A stretch of DNA of 59,915 nucleotides from DATFMH01 sp035267045 (GCA_035267045.1 DATFMH010000124.1:1-59915), one strand, 5' to 3'. Counted from the first letter of the stretch, positions 17,008 through 27,507 are shown. A program made the numbers and translations. The notes: a model not told the origin generated them from the letters alone.

Positions 17008-19758
17008 TCAATCAAGTACATTTCCATCCGCATCGATATAATGAATGTTGCCGTATCCAAGTTCACGGATGTTATTCTCAATTTTATCTTTGTCACCTAC
17101 AACAACCCAGACGAGCTGATCAGGATGTATTAATTGACGGGCCGCATCTGTTATATCATTCAGTTTCAGGTTGTTCACATTGGTGGCAAACGTATCGTAA
17201 TAGTCCCCGGGAAGTCCGTATCGAACGATATTATTGATGGATGATGAAACGGCGTCCATTGTTTCCCATTTGCCCGGAAGGCTTAACGTCTGATCCTTCT
17301 GAGCTTTACTGAGTTCTTCCGGGGTCACCGGAATATTATTTATGATTCCATTAAACTCTTTATTGATCTCCATCATCGATTCCTTTGTTTTATCCGTTTG
17401 AACCGGAGCATAAACAAAAAACGGACGTTGGCCGCGGGCACCGTAAAGTACACTGAAGGCACCATATGACCAATGTTTATCTTCTCTTAAGTTCATATTA
17501 ATGCGTGATGAGAATGATCCCCCCAGGATAGTGTTCATCGTTTTGATGGCAATTTCGTGGGGGTTGGCTACCGGTGGTGCAATTTCGCCAGCAAAGATGA
17601 TGGATTGCTGGGCACCGGGTTTATCAAGGATATAAATTTCAGAAGTCGATTTTTGTGTAACATTATCAATTTTCTTCGTCGGAACTTCACCTTTTTCCCA
17701 GTTATTGAAAAGCTTTTCAATTTTGGGTGCTATTTCATTCAATTTTGTATCACCGACAACCACAAGTGTGGCATTATTAGGTTTAAACCAGGCATTATGG
17801 AATTTTTTCAAGTCGCCGGTCGATATTTTCTTAACGGTTTCTTCCGTTCCGGAACCCGTTAATGGGTTGGAATAAGCATGACCTTCACCATATAATAAAC
17901 GTGGATAAACACGGAGGGCCATCTGGACAGGAGTAGTCTTCTCCCGTTGAATTCTTGCCAGTGTCAGTTGTTGCAGTCGCTTGAAATCTTTATCCGGGAA
18001 AGATGGATTCAGAATGACATCTGCAAAGATATCCAACGATTGATCAAGGTTCTGTTTCAACGTATTCAGTGAAACGGTCGACATGTCCAGGTTTGAACCG
18101 GTTGATAAACGGGTTCCGAGTTTCTGCAGTTCATCGCTTATTTCCAATGAGTTCCTGTTTTTCGTGCCTTCATCAAGCATCGCCATTGCAAGATTAGCGG
18201 TCCCCGGCAGCATGTGCTGATCGGCAGCATAACCGGCATCGAACATCATATTCATTTGAATTACCGGTATGGAATGGCGCTCTGCCAGGATAATTTTCAA
18301 TCCGTTGGAGAGCGTTTTCTTTTGGATGGTGGGAAACGAAACCTTAGGCATTACACCGGCTTCGGGCAAATTGGATCGGTCCGCTCCCTCTTTATTAGCA
18401 GAATATTTCGGGAATGGCCTTACTTCAAGATTGAAGTCACCATCGCTTAGCCAACGTTTTGCCGATTTGTGAATCGCTTCCGTAGTCGCAACAGCGATTC
18501 GGTTTAGTGTCACTTTATAATGCTCAGGATTTCCGGTAAATACCTGGTTCATCGCAAGGATATCTGATTTGCCTCCAAATCCACCTATCCGTTCTATGCC
18601 ACGGATAAATTGAGATAAGTTTTGATTTTTAACCCTGGTCAATTCCTCGTCATTTGGACCCTCAGCCAGTAATTGTTGCAACTCTTCATTTATGGCATTT
18701 TCAACCCGTGATAGTTCGATTCCGGGTTTAACAGTTGCCTGAATGATAAATTGACTGCCAATTTCTCCACCATAAACATATGAGGCGACATTAGTGGCAA
18801 TCTGATCGTCATAGACAAGGCGTTTGTAAAGGCGCGATGATTTACCGGAAGATAAGATATTTGAAGCCAGTTCAAGGTAGTCGTAATCTTCGGATCCCAG
18901 TTCGGGAACATTCCAAACTTTATAAATACGCGCCTGGGGAACACGATCCTGTGTTATCATATAATGACTGCCACTCATCTTACTGATCCATGTTTTTTGA
19001 CGGGAGACGGGTGGACCCGAAGGGATATCACCAAAATATTTTTCAACTTTCTCTTTGACATTATTAAAATTCACATCACCTGCAATTACAAGAACGGCAT
19101 TGGCAGGGCCGTAATAATTTTCGAACCAATCATGTACATCATCTAAAGACGCTGCATTCAGGTCATCCATCGATCCGATGGTTGTCCATGAATAAGGGTG
19201 CATTTTCGGATACGTATTGGCAGCTATGAGGTTAAACACATTCCCATAGGGTTGATTTTCTCCCTGGCGTTTTTCATTCTGAACGACCCCTCGCTGTTCA
19301 TCCAGCTTCCCCTGATCGATAGCTCCCTTAAGATGTCCCATCCTGTCCGATTCCATCCACAAAGCCAGATCGAGAGCAGAAGTGGGGACATTTTCGAAAT
19401 AGTTTGTTCGGTCACGATTGGTTGTGCCGTTCATATCGGTGGCGCCGACTTTTTCAAAGGGACCAAAATAATCATCATTATAATTTTCACTACCATTGAA
19501 CATTAAATGTTCAAATAAGTGAGCAAATCCGGTTTTGCCTAGTTTTTCATTTTTTGATCCTACATGATACCAAATGTTAACAGCAACTATAGGTGCTTTA
19601 TGGTCTTCATGCACAAGCAACGTTAATCCATTTTTAAGTACATGTTTTTTATAAGTAATATTAATGTCGTCAATCATGTTTTTTTCATTATTTTGTGCAA
19701 TACTTTGAATGGTTATCCCGAATACACAAAATAAGGCTATTATTGTTGATTTCAGCAT
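17008..19758 (-). CDS. Periplasmic M16 family zinc protease, two-domain
   Basis: Pitrilysin/insulinase-like metallopeptidase of 916 residues, exported (signal peptide to about residue 22, SIAQ). The N-terminal M16 domain has the inverted zinc motif H80-L-F-E-H84, with a likely third ligand at Glu162 in VVQNEKRQ. The second half (from about 480) repeats the fold (ILAERHSIPVIQMNMMFDAG) but has no HxxEH, as usual for the non-catalytic half. The family degrades peptides in the periplasm. The start is supported by GGAGGAGAG (minus strand, 19764-19772) five bases upstream, and a strong terminator follows, so it is a single-gene unit. Confidence 0.92.
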   Translation of the reverse strand: MLKSTIIALFCVFGITIQSIAQNNEKNMIDDINITYKKHVLKNGLTLLVHEDHKAPIVAVNIWYHVGSKNEKLGKTGFAHLFEHLMFNGSENYNDDYFGPFEKVGATDMNGTTNRDRTNYFENVPTSALDLALWMESDRMGHLKGAIDQGKLDEQRGVVQNEKRQGENQPYGNVFNLIAANTYPKMHPYSWTTIGSMDDLNAASLDDVHDWFENYYGPANAVLVIAGDVNFNNVKEKVEKYFGDIPSGPPVSRQKTWISKMSGSHYMITQDRVPQARIYKVWNVPELGSEDYDYLELASNILSSGKSSRLYKRLVYDDQIATNVASYVYGGEIGSQFIIQATVKPGIELSRVENAINEELQQLLAEGPNDEELTRVKNQNLSQFIRGIERIGGFGGKSDILAMNQVFTGNPEHYKVTLNRIAVATTEAIHKSAKRWLSDGDFNLEVRPFPKYSANKEGADRSNLPEAGVMPKVSFPTIQKKTLSNGLKIILAERHSIPVIQMNMMFDAGYAADQHMLPGTANLAMAMLDEGTKNRNSLEISDELQKLGTRLSTGSNLDMSTVSLNTLKQNLDQSLDIFADVILNPSFPDKDFKRLQQLTLARIQREKTTPVQMALRVYPRLLYGEGHAYSNPLTGSGTEETVKKISTGDLKKFHNAWFKPNNATLVVVGDTKLNEIAPKIEKLFNNWEKGEVPTKKIDNVTQKSTSEIYILDKPGAQQSIIFAGEIAPPVANPHEIAIKTMNTILGGSFSSRINMNLREDKHWSYGAFSVLYGARGQRPFFVYAPVQTDKTKESMMEINKEFNGIINNIPVTPEELSKAQKDQTLSLPGKWETMDAVSSSINNIVRYGLPGDYYDTFATNVNNLKLNDITDAARQLIHPDQLVWVVVGDKDKIENNIRELGYGNIHYIDADGNVLD

Positions 19759-20007
19759 ACTTACTCTCCTCCACTTGATGATTCGTGTATATGTTTTAGG
19801 TAGATTTATTCTAAGAATGGTATCTACTATAAGCTATTGTAATTGCGTCTCTTTCAGTTTAGTACAATAAATATATTCTTATAAAAATATATAATTAGCA
19901 ATAATAATCTTACGGATCTATAAATTAAGGAATTACACTACAATATTTTTGAGACAGGTTAATTTAAAGTTTGTCAGAATTGCGTTATTATCCCGATTTT
20001 ATAACCT

Positions 20008-21000
20008 ATGAATAACTTAGTTCATACAATTTTAGAGGAAGAATTACCTTTCGGAGAGAAAGTGTTTCAGGTATTCCGTTACCAGTTTGAGAAGAACCTG
20101 ATTTATCAACGCTTTTGTGAAGCGCTACGGATCAAACCGGAAGATATTCGGCATGCCGGGGATATTCCCTTATTACCGATAGATGCCTTTAAAGAGGGGC
20201 GGGTTGTTACGGGTGAATGGGACAAAGAAGAGTTGATGTTTCAAAGCAGCGGAACATCCGGATCCGTCAGAAGTCATCATTATGTTCGTTACGCAACGGT
20301 ATACCGTGATTCTTTGTTAAAGGGATTTAATCATTTTTACGATCTGTCGGATTTCGTTTTCTGGGGATATACACCAGGATATGCTGATAATCCACATTCA
20401 TCTCTGATTTGGATGATTAACGAACTCATCAGATATGATGATAGTGGGTTGAGTCGTTTCCTGCATTTAAATGAGACACTGAATATTGCTGAAATAGACA
20501 AGCTTAAGAGATCGGGCAAACGTCTGATGTTATTTGGTGCCGCATTCGGATTGATCGATCTTGTGCAGCGCAAATCTGTATCATTACCTGAAGACGCCAT
20601 TGTGATGGAGACCGGTGGAATGAAGACACACCGCAGGGAAATGAGTCGTGCTGACTTACACAAAAACCTGGCAGATGGATTTGCATTACCTATGGATCAT
20701 ATTCATTCGGAATACGGTATGACAGAATTATTGAGTCAGGCCTACGCCCGGGGCACGGAGTGGTTTGATACTCCGCCGTGGATGAAGATAAGCATCAGGA
20801 ATCCCGTAAATCCACTCATGGAATTAGCCGATGGAAATGAAGGCTTAATAGGTATTTTGGATTTATCCAATATCTATTCGTGTTCCTTTATATTGACCGG
20901 TGATGCCGGCGAGAAACGACCTGACGGCACTTTTAAAGTCAATGGACGCTGGCAAAAGACCAATCTGCGTGGATGTAATTTTCTAATTGATCGGGACTGA
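20008..21000 (+). CDS. LuxE-like acyl-protein synthetase/acyltransferase
   Basis: 330 residues, ANL-superfamily acyl-activating protein of the LuxE/PaaK-like group. The AMP-binding signature FQSSGTSGSVRSHHYVR is at about 78-94, and MDHIHSEYGMTELLSQAYARG near 230 is the conserved adenylation motif. In bioluminescent bacteria LuxE activates fatty acids for LuxC; in many Bacteroidota the same pair occurs without luciferase. The gene following by one base is a LuxC-like reductase, strongly suggesting a fatty-acid to fatty-aldehyde route. No Shine-Dalgarno sequence. Confidence 0.85.
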   Translation: MNNLVHTILEEELPFGEKVFQVFRYQFEKNLIYQRFCEALRIKPEDIRHAGDIPLLPIDAFKEGRVVTGEWDKEELMFQSSGTSGSVRSHHYVRYATVYRDSLLKGFNHFYDLSDFVFWGYTPGYADNPHSSLIWMINELIRYDDSGLSRFLHLNETLNIAEIDKLKRSGKRLMLFGAAFGLIDLVQRKSVSLPEDAIVMETGGMKTHRREMSRADLHKNLADGFALPMDHIHSEYGMTELLSQAYARGTEWFDTPPWMKISIRNPVNPLMELADGNEGLIGILDLSNIYSCSFILTGDAGEKRPDGTFKVNGRWQKTNLRGCNFLIDRD

Positions 21001-21001
21001 A

Positions 21002-22084
21002 ATGACACTTGAATCACGTATTGAATTAATAGCAGAAAAGGCCCGGTATTGGTTTAATGTTGAAAATACCTCATTGATTGAGGCCGCAACCAGGACCTAT
21101 AAGGAGGGCTTTTTCCCAAAATCGGATGTACTCTATGCTATTCAGTGTTTAAAAGATAGCGTGTCAAAAGAGGCTCTTTCTGCCTGGGTAGCAAAAGCCG
21201 GGGTTTCGAAAAATACAAGTGAAGATAAAAAAGTACTTTGCCTGCATGCCGGTAATCTGCCCCTGGTAGGCTTTCAGGATGTACTCGCAGCATTATTATC
21301 GGGGTATGACTATTACGGTAAAATTTCCAGGAAGGATCCATATTTGCTCCCGGATTTTTTGGATCAATTCAATGGCACTCCATTGGAATCACATATACAC
21401 CCGGATACAGACTTGCAGGCGTTCAGGGGTGTAAAAGCGAATGCCGTTACTTTTTCAGGATCGGAATCATCGATACCGGAAGTTATGGAAGTCGTTAAGG
21501 CAGGAAATATGGCTGATGACAATTGCCGTTACCTGATCAGGAAAGCTCACTTCTCCATAACGTATTTTGATGATTTTACTTCTGAAAATTCTGAGAACCT
21601 GGTAAATGCGTTATTGAGATACGACGGAAAAGGGTGTCGATCGGTGGCAATCGTAGTTAGTCCGCTGAAGTTGGAAAAAATAAGCTGCACGTTCACTGAT
21701 TATTTTGAGTCATACTGGACGAAAAATCCAACTCATCGTAAACCTTCTCCAGGAATAAAATATCGTTATGCGTATAACAAAGCCGTTCAAAAAGTACAAA
21801 TGTTTTTGGAACATGTGATCATCGAAGAGAGTATCGATCCTGTTCCTGCCAACGATGACATTATTTACTGGGTACATGGTGGTTTGGATAAAATGGTTGA
21901 ACTGTCAGATAAATTCGGTGATCAGGTTCAAAATTTATATGTTTGTTCCGAAAAGTTAAGGATACCCGGATACCAGGAGAAAACCGAGCTTCTATCCCGT
22001 GCTCAATGTCCATTCATCAACTGGAAACCTGATGGCATCGATATATTAAAATGGCTTTTTGCAGTGAGTAGTGAGCAAAGGTGA
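21002..22084 (+). CDS. LuxC-like acyl-CoA reductase
   Basis: About 360 residues, family of acyl-CoA/acyl-protein reductases (LuxC type) that make fatty aldehydes with NADPH. Motifs: LHAGNLPLVGFQDVLAALLSGY (nucleotide-binding region, 81-102), FSGSES near 151, and DGKGCRSVAIVVSP with probable acyl-accepting Cys212. The ATG at 21002, one base after the LuxE stop, is preferred over the in-frame TTG at 20987 because it gives standard coupling and a normal N-terminus. No luxA/luxB is present. Physiological product (aldehyde, alcohol or wax/lipid head) is inferred only. Confidence 0.85.
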   Translation: MTLESRIELIAEKARYWFNVENTSLIEAATRTYKEGFFPKSDVLYAIQCLKDSVSKEALSAWVAKAGVSKNTSEDKKVLCLHAGNLPLVGFQDVLAALLSGYDYYGKISRKDPYLLPDFLDQFNGTPLESHIHPDTDLQAFRGVKANAVTFSGSESSIPEVMEVVKAGNMADDNCRYLIRKAHFSITYFDDFTSENSENLVNALLRYDGKGCRSVAIVVSPLKLEKISCTFTDYFESYWTKNPTHRKPSPGIKYRYAYNKAVQKVQMFLEHVIIEESIDPVPANDDIIYWVHGGLDKMVELSDKFGDQVQNLYVCSEKLRIPGYQEKTELLSRAQCPFINWKPDGIDILKWLFAVSSEQR

Positions 22085-22100
22085 CGGATATATAATCCGT
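22084..22100 (+). terminator. Weak candidate terminator overlapping the luxC-like stop codon
   Basis: ACGGAT (22084-22089) pairs with ATCCGT (22095-22100) and is followed by TTTAAT. The stem is only six pairs and begins at the last base of the stop codon, so this is tentative. Confidence 0.3.
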
Positions 22101-22205
22101 TTTAATAAAAAATGTAATTTTCAATTATTTTCGCTTATTAATCAAAACGAGGCTTCGCTTCGTTCTGGATTCAACTGATACTGTTTACTGCTTATTGATC
22201 TCTGA

Positions 22206-22814
22206 TTAAGCCAGGTATTCCAGGTAGCCGACATATTCACGTAGAAATTGCATCAATAAATCTTTGTACTCTGTTGGCGAGAAAGGAGATGCATAACAAG
22301 CACAGCCTTTTATTTTAAATACGGCAGGGACCTTAGATTGGAAACGGGCTATCACTTGCATATTTTCGTCATTCAATAAGAAAGAAAAATAATTGTTTGG
22401 TGCAATGGTAAAACTATCAGGCATGATACTGAAGACAGGATCCTTTTTGCCTGTTCCTGTCAGATAAATTACAGAATCAGTTCTTACATCGATACGTTTA
22501 TATCCCAATATCCTGCCGAATAATGTAAAGCCTTTATTAAATATCCAGCAGGGAATGTTATTCTTTGTAATGATGTCCAATGCTTTTTTTAATAGTTGCT
22601 CATTTTGAGGATCCACATCATTTATAAAGATAACATCTGAATGGGTAAGAACAGATGGATAAAAATCGGATCGGGAAAATTGATAGGTAGTGAAATGATC
22701 TTCTGAAAGATCAACATTGTCTTGAAAAGCCTGTAACAATGGTTGTAAAGTATTTTTATCCTGATCACTTATAATGAGAGCTTTAATCTGTGACCATGGT
22801 TTACGATCTTTCAT
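22206..22814 (-). CDS. Hypothetical protein, 202 residues
   Basis: Not recognised. It has no signal peptide or membrane segment. The pattern of alternating hydrophobic strands and helices (IKALIISDQDKN at the start, VIFINDVDPQN near 75, IPCWIFNKG near 100) suggests a Rossmann- or flavodoxin-like alpha/beta fold similar in outline to ThuA/GATase-like domains, but no catalytic triad can be seen. A late segment KGCACYASPFSPTEYKDLL carries two cysteines of unknown role. It is convergent with the LuxE/LuxC pair and divergent from leuS. Confidence 0.6.
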   Translation of the reverse strand: MKDRKPWSQIKALIISDQDKNTLQPLLQAFQDNVDLSEDHFTTYQFSRSDFYPSVLTHSDVIFINDVDPQNEQLLKKALDIITKNNIPCWIFNKGFTLFGRILGYKRIDVRTDSVIYLTGTGKKDPVFSIMPDSFTIAPNNYFSFLLNDENMQVIARFQSKVPAVFKIKGCACYASPFSPTEYKDLLMQFLREYVGYLEYLA

Positions 22815-23001
22815 TCGTTATTTATCTACAGGTGTCATTGGTATTCATATTCAATATACTTGTATTCAAAAGGATATGTAAAGAATCGTTTATATGGTTT
22901 TATAATATTTAGGAATTTTATACTGCCATAAACGGTTAAAAAATCCGTATCTTCCAATTCTTAATAGTAATTATAAAAACAAAAGCCGTATATAAATTAG
23001 A

Positions 23002-25605
23002 ATGAGTTCATACAATCCTTCTGATATTGAAAAAAAGTGGCAACATTTTTGGTTGGAGCACAAAACGTTTAAAACGGATGATACCGACACATCAAAACCA
23101 AAATTCTATGTCCTGGATATGTTTCCCTATCCCAGCAGTTCGGGATTACACGTCGGTCACCCGGAAGGATATACGGCTACAGATATCATAGCCCGATATA
23201 AACGGATGAAGGGATGTAACGTACTTCACCCGATCGGTTGGGATGCATTCGGGTTGCCGGCTGAGCAGTATGCTGTTAAGACCGGAACACATCCAAGGGT
23301 AACCACTGAGGACAATATCAATCGATTCCGCATGCAGCTTCAGTCACTCGGATTCAGCTATGATTGGGACCGGGAAATAAATACGACTGATCCTGACTAT
23401 TATAAATGGACACAGTGGATATTCCTGAAGTTGTATGAAAAAGGACTGGCGTATGAAGATTTCGCTCCCGTTAACTGGTGCCCGGAACTCGGAACGGTTC
23501 TGGCAAACGAGGAAGTCATTGACGGTAAGAGCGAAGTAGGCGGTTTCCCGGTGATCCGAAAGCCCATGAGACAGTGGGTTCTGAAAATTACGGCTTATGC
23601 AGAGCGCTTGCTTCAGGATCTGGATGAAGTGGATTGGCCGGATTCTATTAAAGAGATGCAGCGTAACTGGATTGGCAAGTCGATTGGCGCTGAAGTGATA
23701 TTCAAAGTTGACGGTTACGGCGATGAACTCAAAGTCTTTACAACGCGGCCGGATACGTTATTTGGTGCTACATACATGGTTTTGGCACCGGAACATCCGT
23801 TAGTCGATAAGATCGTTACAGGTGAGCAAAAAGAAGCAATAAGTGAATATAAAGAGCAGGCTGCCAGAAAGTCCGATTTGGATCGCGGAGATCTGAACAA
23901 GGATAAGACGGGTGTATTCACCGGAGCCTATGCTGTTAACCCGGTCAATGGTAATAAAATACCGGTTTGGATAGCTGATTATGTATTAATGAGTTACGGT
24001 ACCGGCGCGATAATGGCTGTGCCTGGTCATGACGAACGGGACTGGGAGTTTGCCAAAAAATATGATCTGCCCATTGTCGAGGTTGTCAAAGGCGGCAATG
24101 TAGAAGAGGCGGCTTACACCGATTCTGACGAAGGTATAATTGTGAATTCCTCCTCTGATGATTTATCAATAGATGGGCTGAAAGTACCCGAAGCCAAGCA
24201 AAAGATCACCGACTGGCTGGAAAAAAGAAACCTCGGGGAAAAAAGTGTAAACTATAAATTACGCGACTGGCTGTTCTCACGTCAACGTTATTGGGGAGAA
24301 CCATTCCCCATTATTCATGTGGATGGGAAACCAAAACCATTGCCGGAAAGTGAATTACCGGTTACATTACCGGAAGTTGATAGTTATGAGCCGACCGGAA
24401 CGGGTGAATCACCATTGGCAGCTATAAAGGAATGGGTGAATACGACGGATCCTGAAACGGGAAAACCGGCCAAACGAGAAACGAATACGATGCCTCAATG
24501 GGCGGGATCATGCTGGTATTATTTGCGTTATATCGATCCGGATTATAAAAAAGGGCCGGTTAACAAAGAGAAAGAAGATTATTGGCTGCCTGTGGATTTA
24601 TATGTCGGTGGTGCCGAACACGCCGTTCTTCATTTGTTGTATGCCCGCTTCTGGCATAAAGTATTATACGATTGCGGCGTAGTTTCAACGAAAGAACCCT
24701 TTCAACGTCTTGTCAACCAGGGTATGATACTTGGCGAAATGGAATATACCGCCTATAAAGATGATAAAGGCGACTATGTCTCGGTTAAGGATAACAACAT
24801 TCAAAATCTTACACCCGAAAAACTCAACGAAGATCAGGTTGCGAAGAAAGGGGAAGATTTTGTTATCAAGGGTACAAATATTGTCGTTGACGCCCGGTCT
24901 TTCAAAATGTCGAAATCACGCGGTAATGTCATCAATCCCGATGATGTTGTAAGTGAATATGGTGCGGATGCGTTACGTTTGTATGAAATGTTCATGGGGC
25001 CGCTTGAGCAGGTCAAGCCATGGAGCATGCAGGGAGTAGAAGGTGTGTATCGTTTTCTCAAACGTATCTGGCGAATGCTTATAGATGAGGACACCGGTAA
25101 TCTCAATAAAGATGTAAAAGCAATTGAGCCAACCCGTGAACATCTAATGTTATTGCATCAAACGATTAAGAAAGTAACGGATGATATTGATGAGTTGAAA
25201 TTTAACACGGCGATAGCTGCCCTGATGATATTCAACAATGAGGCCATGAAATGGGAGACGAAACCGGTGAGTATAATGAAAGAGTTTGTCTTGTTACTTT
25301 CACCATTCGTGCCCCATATTGCCGAAGAACTGTGGCTTAAACTCGGCAACGAAGATACACTGGCATATACCGATTGGCCAGAATATAAAAAGGAATACCT
25401 GGTTTCCGATACGAGCAGATATGCGGTTCAGGTAAATGGTAAAGTCCGGGGCGAAATTGATGTGGAACGTGATAAAGCTACCGACAAAGAATACGTTTTA
25501 GATTTGGCTAAAGCTGAAGAAGGAGTAGCCAGGTATTTGGAGGAAGGCCAACTCGTACGGGAGATCTTTGTTCCCAATAAAATTATCAATTTCGTAGTGA
25601 AATAA
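23002..25605 (+). CDS. leuS: Leucyl-tRNA synthetase
   Basis: Class I synthetase charging tRNA(Leu), 867 residues, complete. HIGH variant H50-V-G-H53 in YPSSSGLHVGHPEGY, the CP1 editing domain with TTRPDTLFGATYMVLAPEH and GTGAIMAVPGHDERD, KMSKS at 635-639, anticodon-binding domain and C-terminal VQVNGKVRGE. A zinc-knuckle cysteine set, variable in this family, is not obvious. Single-gene unit with no Shine-Dalgarno sequence; a palindromic repeat follows. Confidence 0.98.
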   Translation: MSSYNPSDIEKKWQHFWLEHKTFKTDDTDTSKPKFYVLDMFPYPSSSGLHVGHPEGYTATDIIARYKRMKGCNVLHPIGWDAFGLPAEQYAVKTGTHPRVTTEDNINRFRMQLQSLGFSYDWDREINTTDPDYYKWTQWIFLKLYEKGLAYEDFAPVNWCPELGTVLANEEVIDGKSEVGGFPVIRKPMRQWVLKITAYAERLLQDLDEVDWPDSIKEMQRNWIGKSIGAEVIFKVDGYGDELKVFTTRPDTLFGATYMVLAPEHPLVDKIVTGEQKEAISEYKEQAARKSDLDRGDLNKDKTGVFTGAYAVNPVNGNKIPVWIADYVLMSYGTGAIMAVPGHDERDWEFAKKYDLPIVEVVKGGNVEEAAYTDSDEGIIVNSSSDDLSIDGLKVPEAKQKITDWLEKRNLGEKSVNYKLRDWLFSRQRYWGEPFPIIHVDGKPKPLPESELPVTLPEVDSYEPTGTGESPLAAIKEWVNTTDPETGKPAKRETNTMPQWAGSCWYYLRYIDPDYKKGPVNKEKEDYWLPVDLYVGGAEHAVLHLLYARFWHKVLYDCGVVSTKEPFQRLVNQGMILGEMEYTAYKDDKGDYVSVKDNNIQNLTPEKLNEDQVAKKGEDFVIKGTNIVVDARSFKMSKSRGNVINPDDVVSEYGADALRLYEMFMGPLEQVKPWSMQGVEGVYRFLKRIWRMLIDEDTGNLNKDVKAIEPTREHLMLLHQTIKKVTDDIDELKFNTAIAALMIFNNEAMKWETKPVSIMKEFVLLLSPFVPHIAEELWLKLGNEDTLAYTDWPEYKKEYLVSDTSRYAVQVNGKVRGEIDVERDKATDKEYVLDLAKAEEGVARYLEEGQLVREIFVPNKIINFVVK

Positions 25606-25641
25606 AGGGAAATTAAACAGCGGATTTACGCGGTTTCAAAC

Positions 25642-25682
25642 ATTAATCGGTCTGACTGTTCCAAACCGCCAGACCGGTTAAT
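25642..25682. repeat. Dispersed palindromic repeat, copy 1
   Basis: Between the convergent leuS and GWxTD genes. The outer arms ATTAATCGGTCTG and CAGACCGGTTAAT pair with one mismatch, and the inner part contains GTT...AAAC. It shares about 30 aligned bases with the element at 35899-35927. It may serve as a bidirectional transcription end, but no T-tract is seen. Confidence 0.65.
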
Positions 25683-25712
25683 AATTGCTTTATGCACTAT
25701 GCTCTCTGCTTG

Positions 25713-27176
25713 TTACAGATCGTGTGTTAAGACATAACCACTCAACCAATCCTGTATCTTCTGGTAATTAACATTGAAATAATAATTTTGTCGCTGCAGG
25801 ATATAATTGTGATAAGGATAGTATTTGCTCGGTATTTTGGTTTCTATAAATTCAAAATTTCGTAGAGGATCATACCGGTCGTAACCGTAAGTCCACTGCA
25901 TATGATCCAGAGAACGTTCAACATACCAGGGGGGGCCGAAGAGTATGTATATCATCCCCGGATCTGTTTTCCAACCTTCTTTATAATTTGAAAACTGTTT
26001 ATTAGCCTGCTCCACCCGTTGATAATATAATTGAAGAACTTTCTTGGCTTTCTGGAGACTTCCAACATTATTATACCAAAAAGCATCGATAGCCTGTTTT
26101 AGAGAATCAGGATTCTTGATTGCCATCAATTTTTTATAATTCTTCTTCTTCATCAGGTAATAGAGAGGCTCAGCCAATTCACGCGGGGTTCGTACATTCG
26201 GATAGTTTTTACTTTTTACACTAAAATCACGTGCTTTGAAATCCTTTTTTTCATCAATACCAGCACCTTTAAGATTAACCTCAAAACGATAATTACCCCG
26301 TTTGGGACGAACCGTTTGATATTGTATCAGAATATTTCCCGTTTCAGATCGCAAAACTCTTTTTTGGGTTTGGACAACGGTCTCATCCCTGTAATCAATG
26401 CCACGATATGGTAAAGTAGACGGACTCGGATTCGGTGCGAACATTTCCCTGGCTGGCATAGTATCGGATTTGAAACGAACCAACTTCATATCAACATCAA
26501 GATGTTTATTGGGATCTTTCTTGGTTACCTGAAATTCAAATTTTAGTGAATCGAGTTTGCCGGGAACATCGTATGTTGTAACAGGGAGATATCCATGTTT
26601 CTGCTGATTATCGAAATTACGTGCCAGAAGCAAGACGTTGGTCAGACTGACCTCTGTGGATTTGGGATTGGGAATTTCTGCATGAGTCGAGCGTACAGTC
26701 TGTTTTTTAGAACTTTTATCTGTTACAGCAACGGTAACATTGTATTTGCCCGGTTTTATAGGGATACGTTTTTGAAATGTGAAGACCTCACCACTGTGTA
26801 TAATTTCTTTATTATCTTTCTGAACAGTCAGATCATAATTTCTGGTTGTACCAAGTGAACTGTCTTTTTTTTGTGAAACTATCTGAAGGGTAATATTAAT
26901 GTTGGCCGTATATTTCTTATCCTCTTCTTTATAAATTAAGCTGCCGTAAACAATATCGGCGGTAACATTAATACCCGGATTTCCTTTTTGATCGAACAAG
27001 CCGATAGCCGCTATTCTAACTTCTGGGTGACCCGTTTGAAAAAGATAAGTCGATCCGCGGGTAATATCCGGATTGTAAGAGCGGCCGCAGTTAAATAGAA
27101 GAGGTGCTAAAAACAAAAGCCCTGTAATAAAGGTCAGTTTTCTTACTCTGAAGGTATTATCTTTATTTTTTGACAT
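25713..27176 (-). CDS. GWxTD domain-containing lipoprotein
   Basis: 487 residues. Signal peptide and lipobox LLFNC (lipidated Cys near residue 30). Residues 40-330 are beta-rich repeats. The C-terminal part (about 345-480) contains the signature GWKTD followed by PGMIYILFGPPWYVER, which defines the GWxTD family found mainly in Bacteroidota-related phyla. Function is unknown for the family; the location is an envelope lipoprotein. It is divergent from pyk across a 331-base region. Confidence 0.88.
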   Translation of the reverse strand: MSKNKDNTFRVRKLTFITGLLFLAPLLFNCGRSYNPDITRGSTYLFQTGHPEVRIAAIGLFDQKGNPGINVTADIVYGSLIYKEEDKKYTANINITLQIVSQKKDSSLGTTRNYDLTVQKDNKEIIHSGEVFTFQKRIPIKPGKYNVTVAVTDKSSKKQTVRSTHAEIPNPKSTEVSLTNVLLLARNFDNQQKHGYLPVTTYDVPGKLDSLKFEFQVTKKDPNKHLDVDMKLVRFKSDTMPAREMFAPNPSPSTLPYRGIDYRDETVVQTQKRVLRSETGNILIQYQTVRPKRGNYRFEVNLKGAGIDEKKDFKARDFSVKSKNYPNVRTPRELAEPLYYLMKKKNYKKLMAIKNPDSLKQAIDAFWYNNVGSLQKAKKVLQLYYQRVEQANKQFSNYKEGWKTDPGMIYILFGPPWYVERSLDHMQWTYGYDRYDPLRNFEFIETKIPSKYYPYHNYILQRQNYYFNVNYQKIQDWLSGYVLTHDL

Positions 27177-27507
27177 GTAATGTACCTGTTAATAATATCC
27201 AATTCATGCAACATCTCCAGATCTTAAATTGTTCCGGTAATAAAGCATTATATAAGTTAATGTACTTAAACTGCGTTATTTTAAAACAGAGAACATTTAA
27301 TATCCAATGTTTCCTAATACAATTCTAATGTATAATGTATAACCTTATTCTGCATAACTTTTGTGATAAATATCTAAATACGAGATATTACCACATTAAA
27401 TTTCAAATAAATACGATATAAATTGATAACAACGTACTTCAGGTATTTATTTTGTCAATGTAATCTATTAATAACTATAACTTAAAAGATTTTCTACTGC
27501 AAATTAC
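27177..27507. other. 331-base divergent promoter region, GWxTD gene / pyk
   Basis: Very AT-rich, no gene. Start codons on both sides point outward, so promoters for both genes must lie here. Two similar pieces, AATACGAGATATTA and AATACGATATAAAT, about 40 bases apart (near 27376 and 27410) could be promoter or operator parts. Nothing else is assignable. Confidence 0.4.
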
